Shown in pieces: positions 7,683-15,136 of a DNA stretch of 25,031 bases. Numbering within the stretch: position 1 is the stretch's first letter; each line of letters begins with the position of its first letter. The DNA is from JAVBRU01 sp031547595 (lineage in GTDB: Bacteria; Bacillota; Clostridia; Christensenellales; Aristaeellaceae), in NCBI GenBank assembly GCA_031547595.1, contig JAVBRU010000076.1, forward strand, positions 1-25,031, read 5' to 3'. A program made the translations under genes and the position numbers. Below the pieces are notes generated by a model. It was not told the DNA's origin, searched no databases, and saw only the letters and a program-made list of their open reading frames with translations.

Positions 7683-7716
7683 CCGGCAGCGTGGGCCGTA
7701 TAGCCTGCGCTGCCGG
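7683..7716 (+). promoter_or_regulatory. Intercistronic hairpin between binding-protein and permease genes
   Basis: CCGGCAGCG at 7683-7691 pairs perfectly with CGCTGCCGG at 7708-7716. The stem extends inward through wobble pairs to GGC/GCC, closing on a CGTATA loop, for about 14 pairs. No T-tract follows, so it is not a full terminator. Such hairpins after a binding-protein gene commonly protect its mRNA and make the downstream permeases less abundant. Confidence 0.7.
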
Positions 7717-7744
7717 AATTATAGGATGACAGGATGTGGAATTG

Positions 7745-8623
7745 ATGGGAAAACGGAAGCAACAGATCATGAGTTGGCTGATTATGCTACCCAGCATCGC
7801 GCTATTCGCGTTTTTTTTATGGTCACCTCTACTGCAAAGTGTACGCATGAGCTTGTATAAGACAAAGAATATTGAGCTTGTGAAGTTTGTAGGGTTCGAC
7901 AATTTCATCAGCATTTTTAAGCGCGACGAATTCCACCAGGCACTGGCAAACACCTTTTCCTACACAATCTGGTCGCTGCTCATCGGATTCATGGTGCCCA
8001 TCTTTATGGCGCTGCTCATTGGGGAAACGACACGCGGCAAAGGCTTTTTCCGCACCGCCGTCTATATCCCCAACATTCTGCCGGGGCTTGCAGTGGTGCT
8101 TTTGTGGTCCGCATTCTTCTCCGCTAACGCCACGGGCGTCATCAACATCCTGCTCAGCAAGCTGGGCATTGGCAACCAAACCTTCCTTACCGAGGCCAAT
8201 CTGGTCATCCCCATCATAGTGCTGACGGCCACGTGGAAGGGCGCAGGCTCTACCGCGCTGATTTACATGGCCGGGCTTTCCGGCATCAACCCGGAATTAT
8301 ATGAGGCTGCCACCATTGATGGCGCGGGCATTTTGAAGCGCGTGCGGCATATCACCATGCCCGCGATCTTCAACCTGGGCAGCACCATGCTGATTTTGCA
8401 GATCATATCGATCTTTCAGATCATGTATGAACCGATGGTACTCACAAAGGGCGGCCCGGACAACGCGTCCCTGTCGCTGATGCTGTTGATGTGGCGCTAC
8501 GCCTTTGGCGGCACCATGGACTTTGGCCGCGCATCCGCTGTGGCTGTGATTATTACGGCGATTCTGCTGGTGTTCACCGCGCTGTATTCCTTTGTGAACA
8601 AGCGCAAAACGCAGTGGGATTAA
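7745..8623 (+). CDS. ABC sugar transporter permease, MalF/UgpA type
   Basis: This approximately 292-residue inner permease subunit has six predicted membrane segments, the first at about residues 9-28 (IMLPSIALFAFFLWSP). The cytoplasmic EAA loop, which docks the ATPase, is EAATIDGAGILKRVRHITMP near residue 187. The C-terminus SFVNKRKTQWD is typical. The start is either this ATG, with AGGA at 7731-7734 ten bases before it, or the GTG at 7736, three codons upstream and with similar ribosome-binding support; the ATG is preferred. It pairs with the permease at 8637 to form the heterodimeric channel. No ATPase gene is present in the operon, so a shared MsmX/UgpC-type ATPase must serve it. Confidence 0.92.
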   Translation: MGKRKQQIMSWLIMLPSIALFAFFLWSPLLQSVRMSLYKTKNIELVKFVGFDNFISIFKRDEFHQALANTFSYTIWSLLIGFMVPIFMALLIGETTRGKGFFRTAVYIPNILPGLAVVLLWSAFFSANATGVINILLSKLGIGNQTFLTEANLVIPIIVLTATWKGAGSTALIYMAGLSGINPELYEAATIDGAGILKRVRHITMPAIFNLGSTMLILQIISIFQIMYEPMVLTKGGPDNASLSLMLLMWRYAFGGTMDFGRASAVAVIITAILLVFTALYSFVNKRKTQWD

Positions 8624-8636
8624 GGAGGGATAGAGA

Positions 8637-9524
8637 ATGAAAACGAAAAAACCGACGGCTCCCTCCAACCGCACAGGGATCATCCGCGATTTTGACAGCA
8701 AATCAACCAGCGTCAGGATCGGGCTTGTGCTGGTGTATGCGGTGTGTATTCTGATGGTGCTCGTCTCATTGTTCCCGGTCTTCTGGGTGCTGATGGCGGG
8801 CTTCAAGGACATCAATGAGTATATGAATGTTCCTGCCATCCTGCCCGCAGCATTTGATTTCTCGGTGTATGCCACCACATGGGATCAGCTGAACATCACG
8901 CGCAACTATTTGAATTCCATCTACTCCATCGCGGGCAGCGTGGTCTGCGCGCTGGTGTTTAACGGGCTATTGGCCTATGGCCTGGCCATCCTCAAGCCCA
9001 AGGGCTACAAAATCATCAGTAATCTGGTGATGTTTTCAATGCTCATTCCGGCCACCATCAGCTTGGTGCCGCTGTATATGAACATCCAAAGCCTGGGGCT
9101 TGGCGGGTTCTTTACGCCGCTGTGGCTGGCGGCCGGCGCAAACGCCTTCTATGTTGTCCTTTTTCGTCAGTTTTTCGAGTCGATCCCTTCTTCACTCATT
9201 GAAGCAGGACAGATCGATGGCTGCTCGCAGCTTCAAACCTTCTATAAGATCGTGCTGCCCCTCTCTATGCCCATCTGCGTGGTCGTCACCATCTTTGCAG
9301 TCAACGGTGCGTGGAGCGATTTCCTGTTGCCGTATCTGGTACTCGGGCAAAGCGAATGGCAGACCGTTATGGTCCGGCTGTTCCTGTATAGCAGCCAACA
9401 GGCCGTCAACTATACCAACTTGCTGCGTGCCGTGGTGTTCTCGATGATTCCGCCGATCCTGCTGTTCTTCATTTTCCAAAAACAGTTGACGGACAACGTC
9501 GTGAGCACGGGTATCAAGGGTTGA
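8637..9524 (+). CDS. ABC sugar transporter permease, MalG/UgpE type
   Basis: The 295-residue second permease has a charged N-terminus of about 30 residues, then a first membrane segment at about 31-52 (LVLVYAVCILMVLVSLFPVFWVL). Further segments follow, and the EAA loop EAGQIDGCSQLQTFYKIVLP lies near residue 189. The ending FFIFQKQLTDNVVSTGIKG is the conserved MalG-type C-terminus (FQ..l..G...GavKG). AAGGAGGG directly follows the previous gene's stop, and the ATG lies eight bases after it. The Gln-Ile-Asp in the EAA loop replaces the commoner Arg-Ile-Asp, a minor difference. It should form the membrane channel with the product of 7745-8623. Confidence 0.93.
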   Translation: MKTKKPTAPSNRTGIIRDFDSKSTSVRIGLVLVYAVCILMVLVSLFPVFWVLMAGFKDINEYMNVPAILPAAFDFSVYATTWDQLNITRNYLNSIYSIAGSVVCALVFNGLLAYGLAILKPKGYKIISNLVMFSMLIPATISLVPLYMNIQSLGLGGFFTPLWLAAGANAFYVVLFRQFFESIPSSLIEAGQIDGCSQLQTFYKIVLPLSMPICVVVTIFAVNGAWSDFLLPYLVLGQSEWQTVMVRLFLYSSQQAVNYTNLLRAVVFSMIPPILLFFIFQKQLTDNVVSTGIKG

Positions 9525-9551
9525 TGAATTGCATTACGAAGGGGATTTGAC

Positions 9552-11834
9552 ATGTCTAAAGCAGCTAACAAGTATTTTCTGACCGACCCTTGGAAGGTGA
9601 TTGAGCATGGCTTCGATCCGGCCTTTGCGCGTGTGAGCGAGTCTGTTTTTGCGCTTTCCAACGAAAACCTCGGCGTTCGCGGGTACTTCGACGAGGGCGG
9701 CGGCGTGGATAGCCTGCGCGGCGCGTATGTCAATGGCGTGTACGAATTGGAAGACCTGCCAAGGTCGTACCGCGGCATTGTGGACAAGACGCACTTTATG
9801 ATCCCGGCGGCGGACTGGCTGTATACGAAAATTGCTGTGGACGGCGAAGTGCTGGACCTTGGCAAATCGGCCTTTGACGATTTTACCAGAGAGCTGGACA
9901 TGCGCGCCGGCACGCTGCAGCGCCGCTTTGTGTGGCACCTAAAATCCGGCAAGGCGTTGCGGCTCACCTTCCTGCGCTTCCTTGATATGGAGCATGGCGA
10001 GCGCGCTTACCGCCGCATCATCTTTGAGCCTTTGAACTTCTCCGGCACGGCCGAAGTGGCCCTTGGCGTCACCTTTGATGTGATGCACGAGGGGCGGCGT
10101 GCGTGCTTTTGGCACGAGGGCCGCGTTGAGGCGAACGACGCGTTTTGCGCCGTGCAGTGCCGCACATCCGGCTCCGCGCAAGAAGTATTCGCAGCCACAC
10201 AGGTGAGCTGTCCCGGCACGTCCAAGCAGACCGATAAGGCAGCGTGGGTAGAGGCAACGCTTTCCCTCACGCAAGGAACATCTTGCGCTGTCGATCAGCA
10301 ATCCGTCATTCTTTTTGACGGCAGCGAGGGCGAAGCGCTCTGGCAATTGGGGTTATCCGCGCTGCGGCAAGTGGTGCCCTTCGATGAGGCCTTAGCAGTG
10401 CAAGCGGCCTACTGGGCGGAGCATTGGCGGCTTTGCGATGTGGTGATCGAGCCGTCCGGCGCGCTGGACGCCGATGCCGTGGCCGAAGAGCAGCAGGGCA
10501 TTCGCTTCTGCAGCTTCCAAATGGCGCAAACGTATAACGGCGGCAGCGTCCGCCACAACATTGGTGCAAAGGGCCTGACGGGCGAAGCCTACAACGGCCA
10601 TGCCTTCTGGGATACCGAGGCCTGTTGCCTGCCCTATTATCTGTTCACCAATCCCAAGGCGGCCAAGCGGCTGCTGACCTTCCGTTATAACACCTTGCCC
10701 CAGGCGATAGAGCGAGCCAAGATGCTGGACTGTAAGGGTGCGTGCTATCCCATTGCCACCCTCAACGGCGATGAGGCGTGCAACCTGTGGCAGCATGCCA
10801 GCCTGCAGTTCCAGCCCAGCACCGCCGTGGCCTATGGCATCTGGCATTATGTGCGCGTGACGGGCGACAAAGCATTTCTATGGGACTTTGGCGCGGAGAT
10901 GCTGCTGCAGATCGCGCGGTTCCTGGTCAGCCGTGTGGGGCAAAACCCGCACACCGGCGAGTACGGCTATTATGGCGTGATGGGGCCGGACGAGTTCCAC
11001 ATGATGGTCAACAACAACGCCTACACCAACTATATGGGCAAGCGTTCCCTGGAATATGCCATCGAAGCATTGGCCGAGCTCAAAGCAGCAAAGCCCGAAA
11101 TGTATCATACACTGACCCAAATGACGGCATTGACGGACGAGGAAATCCTGCACTGGCAGGAGGTTGCCGCGCATATGGCACTGCCACAAACATCAGAGGG
11201 CCTGATCGAGCAGCACGACGGATACTTCGATCTGCCGCATACCGATATTCACGCCATTCCTGTCACCGAGTTCCCCCTGTACAACCATTGGTCGTACGAC
11301 CGCATCTACCGCTCTGATATGATCAAGCAGCCGGATGTGCTGATGTTCCTGTATTTGTACAACTCGTCCTTCTCAAGCGAGGTCAAGCGCCTCAATTATG
11401 AGTTTTACGAGCCGCGCACCATCCACGAGTCCTCGCTCTCCCCAGCCATTCATTCCATCATGGCAGCAGAGCTTGGCCGCATGGAGGAGGCGACCAATTT
11501 CTTTGGCTACGCCACCCGGCTGGACCTGGACGACTACAACCGCAACACGCGCGAGGGCCTGCACACCACCTCCATTGCGATGGCGTGGATGAACATCGTG
11601 TATGGCTTTGCTGGGCTGCGCAGCGATGGCGATGTGATCTCCTTTGCGCCGCGCCTGCCTGCGCGCTGGAAGAGCCTTTCCTTCACCCTGGCCTGGCAGG
11701 GGCGCATGATCGAAGTGAAAATGCTGCGAGATCAAACGCTGCTGCGTTTGCGCGAGGGCGAAGCTATGAAGCTGCGGATTTACCAGAAGGATGCTGTGTT
11801 GACGAAGGATGGGCTGATTGTCGCGGTGGAGTAA
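9552..11834 (+). CDS. GH65 family glycoside phosphorylase (maltose/kojibiose-phosphorylase-like)
   Basis: The 760-residue cytoplasmic enzyme is of normal length for glycoside hydrolase family 65, whose members cleave alpha-glucosides with phosphate to give beta-glucose 1-phosphate. The N-terminal beta-sandwich begins KYFLTDPWKVIEHGFDP. The (alpha/alpha)6 catalytic domain has GEAYNGHAFWDTE, YNTLPQAIERAKMLDCKGA and GVMGPDEFHMMVNNNAYTN. Glu481 in GPDEFH corresponds to the family's general acid. The phosphate-site motif IHESSLSPAIHS and the C-terminal jelly-roll SFAPRLPARWKSLSF follow. The motifs are closest to maltose/kojibiose-type enzymes, but the linkage cannot be fixed from sequence alone. 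It is the last gene of the transporter operon, with GAAGGGG before the ATG. No beta-phosphoglucomutase gene is nearby. Confidence 0.93.
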   Translation: MSKAANKYFLTDPWKVIEHGFDPAFARVSESVFALSNENLGVRGYFDEGGGVDSLRGAYVNGVYELEDLPRSYRGIVDKTHFMIPAADWLYTKIAVDGEVLDLGKSAFDDFTRELDMRAGTLQRRFVWHLKSGKALRLTFLRFLDMEHGERAYRRIIFEPLNFSGTAEVALGVTFDVMHEGRRACFWHEGRVEANDAFCAVQCRTSGSAQEVFAATQVSCPGTSKQTDKAAWVEATLSLTQGTSCAVDQQSVILFDGSEGEALWQLGLSALRQVVPFDEALAVQAAYWAEHWRLCDVVIEPSGALDADAVAEEQQGIRFCSFQMAQTYNGGSVRHNIGAKGLTGEAYNGHAFWDTEACCLPYYLFTNPKAAKRLLTFRYNTLPQAIERAKMLDCKGACYPIATLNGDEACNLWQHASLQFQPSTAVAYGIWHYVRVTGDKAFLWDFGAEMLLQIARFLVSRVGQNPHTGEYGYYGVMGPDEFHMMVNNNAYTNYMGKRSLEYAIEALAELKAAKPEMYHTLTQMTALTDEEILHWQEVAAHMALPQTSEGLIEQHDGYFDLPHTDIHAIPVTEFPLYNHWSYDRIYRSDMIKQPDVLMFLYLYNSSFSSEVKRLNYEFYEPRTIHESSLSPAIHSIMAAELGRMEEATNFFGYATRLDLDDYNRNTREGLHTTSIAMAWMNIVYGFAGLRSDGDVISFAPRLPARWKSLSFTLAWQGRMIEVKMLRDQTLLRLREGEAMKLRIYQKDAVLTKDGLIVAVE

Positions 11835-12056
11835 GGTGGGAGGGAACGCTGGGGCTGCTTGCCCCAGACCCCGGCAGGGGACCAGTCTCCTGCACCTCGG
11901 TCTTTGTACCCTTCGATGATAGTTGAGCGATTTTGTGCATGTACAAAGAAGGCTGCTTTAGGCGAATGGAATGCAAGCATTCCTTTGCTAAAGCAGCCTT
12001 CTTCTTTTTTCCTGCTCAGGCAGGGAAACCGCCGTGCACACACGGCGCATGCACAC
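11835..12056 (+). repeat. Multi-hairpin dispersed repeat, copy B (full length)
   Basis: This is the same architecture as copy A, starting right after the GH65 stop codon. Hairpins are 11849-11855/11861-11867 (CTGGGGC/GCCCCAG, loop TGCTT), 11874-11882/11885-11893, 11946-11961/11988-12003 (a perfect 16-bp stem around an inner GGAATG-CAAG-CATTCC hairpin), 12011-12015/12020-12024 (CCTGC/GCAGG, loop TCAG) and 12031-12036/12041-12046 (GCCGTG/CACGGC). Relative to copy A, several pairs change on both sides: T-A at 5843/5881 is C-G at 11956/11993, C-G at 5841/5883 is T-A at 11954/11995, and G-C at 5900/5909 is T-A at 12013/12022. Unpaired segments such as CGATGAT and the CAAG loop are conserved. Confidence 0.82.
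11946..12010 (+). terminator. Intrinsic terminator formed by the central hairpin of repeat B
   Basis: The perfect 16-bp stem AAGAAGGCTGCTTTAG/CTAAAGCAGCCTTCTT with a nested inner hairpin is followed by CTTCTTTTTT, so RNA made from the GH65 operon should stop here. The matching hairpin in copy A is followed only by CTGTTCT and would terminate less well. Confidence 0.7.
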
Positions 12057-12170
12057 AATAATAACGTAAGGAACCCGTGCAACCAATAGGGGGTGTTGTT
12101 TGGTACCCAAGGGTAACCCAACTGCACCTCTCCCGTGCATGCTCTCAAGCATCTTGGCGCGATACCTAAA

Positions 12171-12237
12171 TGGGGGTGCAGGGAGTCCTCACTCCCTGCC
12201 GAGGGGTTCGGGGGCGAGTAGCCCCCGCGTATCCCTC
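12171..12237 (-). repeat. Dispersed repeat, copy C (first two hairpins only), minus strand
   Basis: Read on the minus strand from the stop codon of the flavoprotein gene, the order is GAGGGATACGC, a stem CGGGGGC/GCCCCCG with loop TACTC (12209-12215/12221-12227), then GCAGGGAGT/ACTCCCTGC (12178-12186/12191-12199) and ACCCCC. This matches the first two hairpins of copies A and B, including a loop of form TNCTY. The three distal hairpins are not recognisable; 12057-12170 holds only a weak bulged hairpin (about 12096-12126), and I see nothing else in it. Confidence 0.7.
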
Positions 12238-13518
12238 TTACCCCTGCTTCACTTCATCGATAGACATCACGATCTCTTGTGCATCGCCCAGACTTGCCAG
12301 CAGTTTCTCGCTCAATGTCTGCACCACCATTTCGCCGGGGGTGAGGATGATCTTTTTGATACTCGAGACAGGCTTGCCATCCACGCGGACGGTGAGGTAA
12401 TGGTCGCGGTACACGCGGTCGGGGCGGAACATGACGTCCACGGCGCGAGGGGCATCCTTTAGGCGGATGGTCTGGGGCACAACGCCGCGCACGCCCTTGC
12501 CATCGCGCACGGAAAGGGTATGCCCGGTGGCGGGCGCGCCTTTTACGAACTGCGCGGCGGCCTCACCGGCACGGAAGCTTTCGCTACTGACATGGTCGAC
12601 CAGGTCATGCACATGCAGGACGTTGCCGCAGGCAAATACGCCGGGAATATTGGTTTGGAAAGTATCATCCACCACTGCGCCGCTGGTCACGTTGTCAAGC
12701 TTCACGCCCGCGCCCACGCTCAGCTCGTTTTCGGGGATCAGGCCCACGGAGAGCAGCAGCGTGTCGCAGTCAAACTCAATTTCGGAGCCGGGGATGGGGC
12801 GGCGGTTGTCGTCCACCTTGGCGACGGTGACGCCGGTGAGGCGTTCCTTGCCGTGGATGTCGATCACGGTGTGGGAGAGGTAGAGCGGGATATCATAGTC
12901 CTGCAAGCACTGCACGATATTGCGGTTGAGGCCGCTGGAATAGGGCATCAGCTCTACGCAGGCGAGGACTTTTGCGCCCTGCAGCGTCATGCGGCGCGCC
13001 ATGATAAGGCCGATATCGCCGCTGCCCAGGATCACTACCTTGCGGCCGGGCATAAAGCCCTCCAGGTTGACAAACTTTTGCGCAGTGCCCGCGCTGTAGA
13101 TCCCGGCGCAGCGGGTGCCGGGGATGGCGAGTGCGCCGCGCGGGCGCTCGCGGCAGCCCATGGCGAGGATGACCGCCTTGGCGGCAAAGACCTGAATGCC
13201 CTGCTCGCGGCTGACTGCGGTGACCAGCTTATCGGGGGAGACGGAGAGCACGGTGACGCCGGTACGCACGTCGATATTCATTTCTTCGGCGGTATCCACA
13301 TCGCGTTTGGCGTATTCGGGGCCGGTCAGTTCTTCCTTAAAACGGTGCAGGCCAAAGCCGTTATGGATGCACTGGCGCAGGATGCCGCCGGCATACTCCT
13401 CGCGCTCGAGGACGATCAGGCTGTCAATGCCCGCCTTCTTGGCAGCGATGGCGGCGGCAAGGCCCGCAGGGCCTGCGCCGATGATCAGGATATCAACAGA
13501 AATATGTTGTTCAGACAT
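12238..13518 (-). CDS. NAD-linked FAD-dependent oxidoreductase (partner of the GlpA-like protein)
   Basis: This 426-residue flavoprotein is of the pyridine nucleotide-disulfide oxidoreductase fold. The FAD motif is IIGAGPAGLAAA near residue 11, a second dinucleotide motif ILGSGDIGLIMARR lies near the middle, and an ATG-type FAD motif IPGVFACGNVLHVHD follows. There is no redox-active CxxC. The C-terminal ~70 residues (VYRDHYLTVRVDG, ILTPGEMVVQTL) form a small extra domain. The start is the ATG at 13516-13518, with AAGGAGG eight to nine bases upstream, overlapping the upstream gene's end by 8 bases; longer in-frame starts add low-complexity proline-rich sequence. In many Clostridia this protein sits between a GlpA-like dehydrogenase and a DUF1667 protein, probably passing electrons to NAD. 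The exact acceptor is inferred. Confidence 0.87.
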   Translation of the reverse strand: MSEQHISVDILIIGAGPAGLAAAIAAKKAGIDSLIVLEREEYAGGILRQCIHNGFGLHRFKEELTGPEYAKRDVDTAEEMNIDVRTGVTVLSVSPDKLVTAVSREQGIQVFAAKAVILAMGCRERPRGALAIPGTRCAGIYSAGTAQKFVNLEGFMPGRKVVILGSGDIGLIMARRMTLQGAKVLACVELMPYSSGLNRNIVQCLQDYDIPLYLSHTVIDIHGKERLTGVTVAKVDDNRRPIPGSEIEFDCDTLLLSVGLIPENELSVGAGVKLDNVTSGAVVDDTFQTNIPGVFACGNVLHVHDLVDHVSSESFRAGEAAAQFVKGAPATGHTLSVRDGKGVRGVVPQTIRLKDAPRAVDVMFRPDRVYRDHYLTVRVDGKPVSSIKKIILTPGEMVVQTLSEKLLASLGDAQEIVMSIDEVKQG

Positions 13519-14971
13519 CGGCCTGTCCCTCCTTGGCAATTTCTGCGATGGTGCCCACAAGTAACATGCTGTTGCCGCCGCATTTGGTGACGGCGGTGGG
13601 GGGGATGTGAAGCTCTTCACACAAAATTTCCAGCACGCGGGGGCTGCAGAAGCCGCCCTGGCAGCGCCCCATACCCGCGCGGGTGCGGCGCTTCACTGCG
13701 TCCAGGCTGCGGGCGGGGAGGGGACGGCGGATGGCGTCGCGGATCTCAGCCTCTGTCACTTCCTCGCAGCGGCACACGATGCGGCCGTAATGCGGGTCTT
13801 GCTGATAGGCGGCGGCACGCTCCGGGGTGCTCATGCCGCTAAAGGGCGGCAATAGCTTGACAGGGGGCGTGATAGAGGGCTTTTGTGCAGCATCGAGGAA
13901 CGCAGCCACTTGATCACCCAGCTCTTCGCCAATGGCGGGAGCGGCGGACAGGCCGGGGCTTTCGATGCCTGCGGCTTCAAATGCGCCCGCTGCCGCGCCG
14001 GGTACAGTGCCGATGATGAAATCATCACCCTTATCGTGCGCACGGATGCCGGAGAAGGTGGTGATCACAGTGCGCGTGGCGGCGGTCGGCCAGGTCAGCT
14101 TGCACTTTTCCAAAACAAAATCCAGCCCTTTGCGGGTGGTGGCGGTATCAAAATCGTCTTCGATATCATCCGCGGAAGGGCCCAGCAGCAGGTTGCCGTG
14201 CGCGGTGGGGCTGACCAGTACGCCCTTGCCCATCTTGGTAGGCACCTGGAACATGGTGCGGGTAAAGGGCAGCACAGCGCTGTGGTCGAGCAAATAATAC
14301 TCGCCCCGGCGCGCGATGATGTTCATTTTGTGATCGGAAATCTGGTTGTGGATATCGTCTGCGCCAACGCCCAGGCAGTTGACGATCGCACGCGCGGTAT
14401 ACTCGCCCTGATCGGTGCACACATGCCAGATGCCATTATCGCAGGAAACGTTTTTGACCTCTGTATCCAGCATAAACTGCGCGCCGTTATCGGCGGCGTG
14501 ATAGGCGAGGGCAAGGGTCATTTCGTAGGGGCTAACCACCGCGCTGGTGGGCGCATACAGGGCAAACATCGCCTGCGGATTGATGTTTGGCTCCATTTGA
14601 CGAAGCTCGGCCTGCTCTACCATGCGGCAGCCGTCCACGCCGTTCGCTTCGCCCTGCCGCACCAGTTTTTCCAGGGTTTCGCGGTCTTCGGCCTCAAAGC
14701 CTACCACCAGCGCGCCGATATTCTTATAGGGAACGCCCAGTTCCTTTGCCAATGCAGGGTACATTTTGGCGCCCTTGACGTTAAAATACGCCTTGCGCGA
14801 ACCCGGCTTGGCATCAAACCCCGCGTGGACAATGCCACTGTTGGCCTTGCTGGCCCCATCCGCCACGTCATGTGCACGGTCGATCACGGCAACGGAAAGC
14901 TGGTAGCGCGATAACTTCTGCGCCACGGCACACCCAATGACGCCCGCACCCATGATGATTACGTCATGCAT
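13511..14971 (-). CDS. GlpA-like FAD-dependent glycerol-3-phosphate dehydrogenase with BFD-type [2Fe-2S] domain
   Basis: The 486-residue protein has an N-terminal DAO-type FAD domain (MGAGVIGCAVAQ at about 7-18; ASKANSGIVHAGFD at 40-53) and the substrate domain of GlpA/LhgO-like enzymes (ARRGEYYLLD, TTFSGIRAH). A C-terminal BFD-like domain has cysteines at 400, 402, 437 and 442 (CRCEEVTEAEI and GMGRCQGGFC), expected to hold a [2Fe-2S] cluster. It most likely oxidises glycerol 3-phosphate to dihydroxyacetone phosphate anaerobically, with the next gene taking the electrons; an L-2-hydroxyacid substrate is the main alternative. A GGGGGG-rich ribosome binding site precedes the ATG at 14969-14971. 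The promoter is at 15002-15031, divergent from the lacI-like gene. No glpK or glpF is in view. Confidence 0.87.
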   Translation of the reverse strand: MHDVIIMGAGVIGCAVAQKLSRYQLSVAVIDRAHDVADGASKANSGIVHAGFDAKPGSRKAYFNVKGAKMYPALAKELGVPYKNIGALVVGFEAEDRETLEKLVRQGEANGVDGCRMVEQAELRQMEPNINPQAMFALYAPTSAVVSPYEMTLALAYHAADNGAQFMLDTEVKNVSCDNGIWHVCTDQGEYTARAIVNCLGVGADDIHNQISDHKMNIIARRGEYYLLDHSAVLPFTRTMFQVPTKMGKGVLVSPTAHGNLLLGPSADDIEDDFDTATTRKGLDFVLEKCKLTWPTAATRTVITTFSGIRAHDKGDDFIIGTVPGAAAGAFEAAGIESPGLSAAPAIGEELGDQVAAFLDAAQKPSITPPVKLLPPFSGMSTPERAAAYQQDPHYGRIVCRCEEVTEAEIRDAIRRPLPARSLDAVKRRTRAGMGRCQGGFCSPRVLEILCEELHIPPTAVTKCGGNSMLLVGTIAEIAKEGQADV

Positions 14972-15001
14972 GGAAGTATCCCCCCTGTAGTTAGTCGCAT
15001 C

Positions 15002-15031
15002 ATTATAACACAGGTTTTAAATTTTGTGCAA
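15002..15031 (-). promoter_or_regulatory. Promoter of the flavoprotein operon
   Basis: Read on the minus strand, TTGCAC (complement of 15026-15031) and TATAAT (complement of 15002-15007) are 18 bases apart. An 8-bp inverted repeat, GTTTTAAA at 15014-15021 and TTTAAAAC at 15035-15042, is centred on the -35 box and may be an operator. Confidence 0.75.
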
Positions 15032-15063
15032 TATTTTAAAACAATTTGCAAGATTATTTCGCC

Positions 15064-15092
15064 TTGACAAGCAGGCATGCGAATGGTATATT
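15064..15092 (+). promoter_or_regulatory. Promoter of the lacI-xylA-xylB operon
   Basis: TTGACA at 15064-15069 and TATATT at 15087-15092 are separated by 17 bases, a strong SigA match. The start point should be near 15099, just before the palindrome at 15101-15114. The -35 box lies 32 bases from that of the divergent flavoprotein promoter. Confidence 0.85.
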
Positions 15093-15100
15093 TGGCATAG

Positions 15101-15114
15101 CGTGCACGTGCACG
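15101..15114. promoter_or_regulatory. Perfect 14-bp palindromic operator, likely autoregulatory
   Basis: CGTGCACGTGCACG is a perfect palindrome with a central CG, located at about +3 to +16 of the lacI-xylAB transcript and 23 bases before the lacI-like ATG. Placement and symmetry are those of a LacI-family site, so the product of the first gene probably represses its own operon until its inducer appears. Confidence 0.72.
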
Positions 15115-15136
15115 GCAACATGAACGGAGGCCGGAC

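Noticed and set aside
12520..13590. Plus-strand open frame (356 codons) opposite the FAD oxidoreductase, and a similar one at 13883-14914
   Set aside because: Both are shadows of the minus-strand flavoprotein genes, whose FAD and Fe-S motifs are intact; the shadow products resemble no family.
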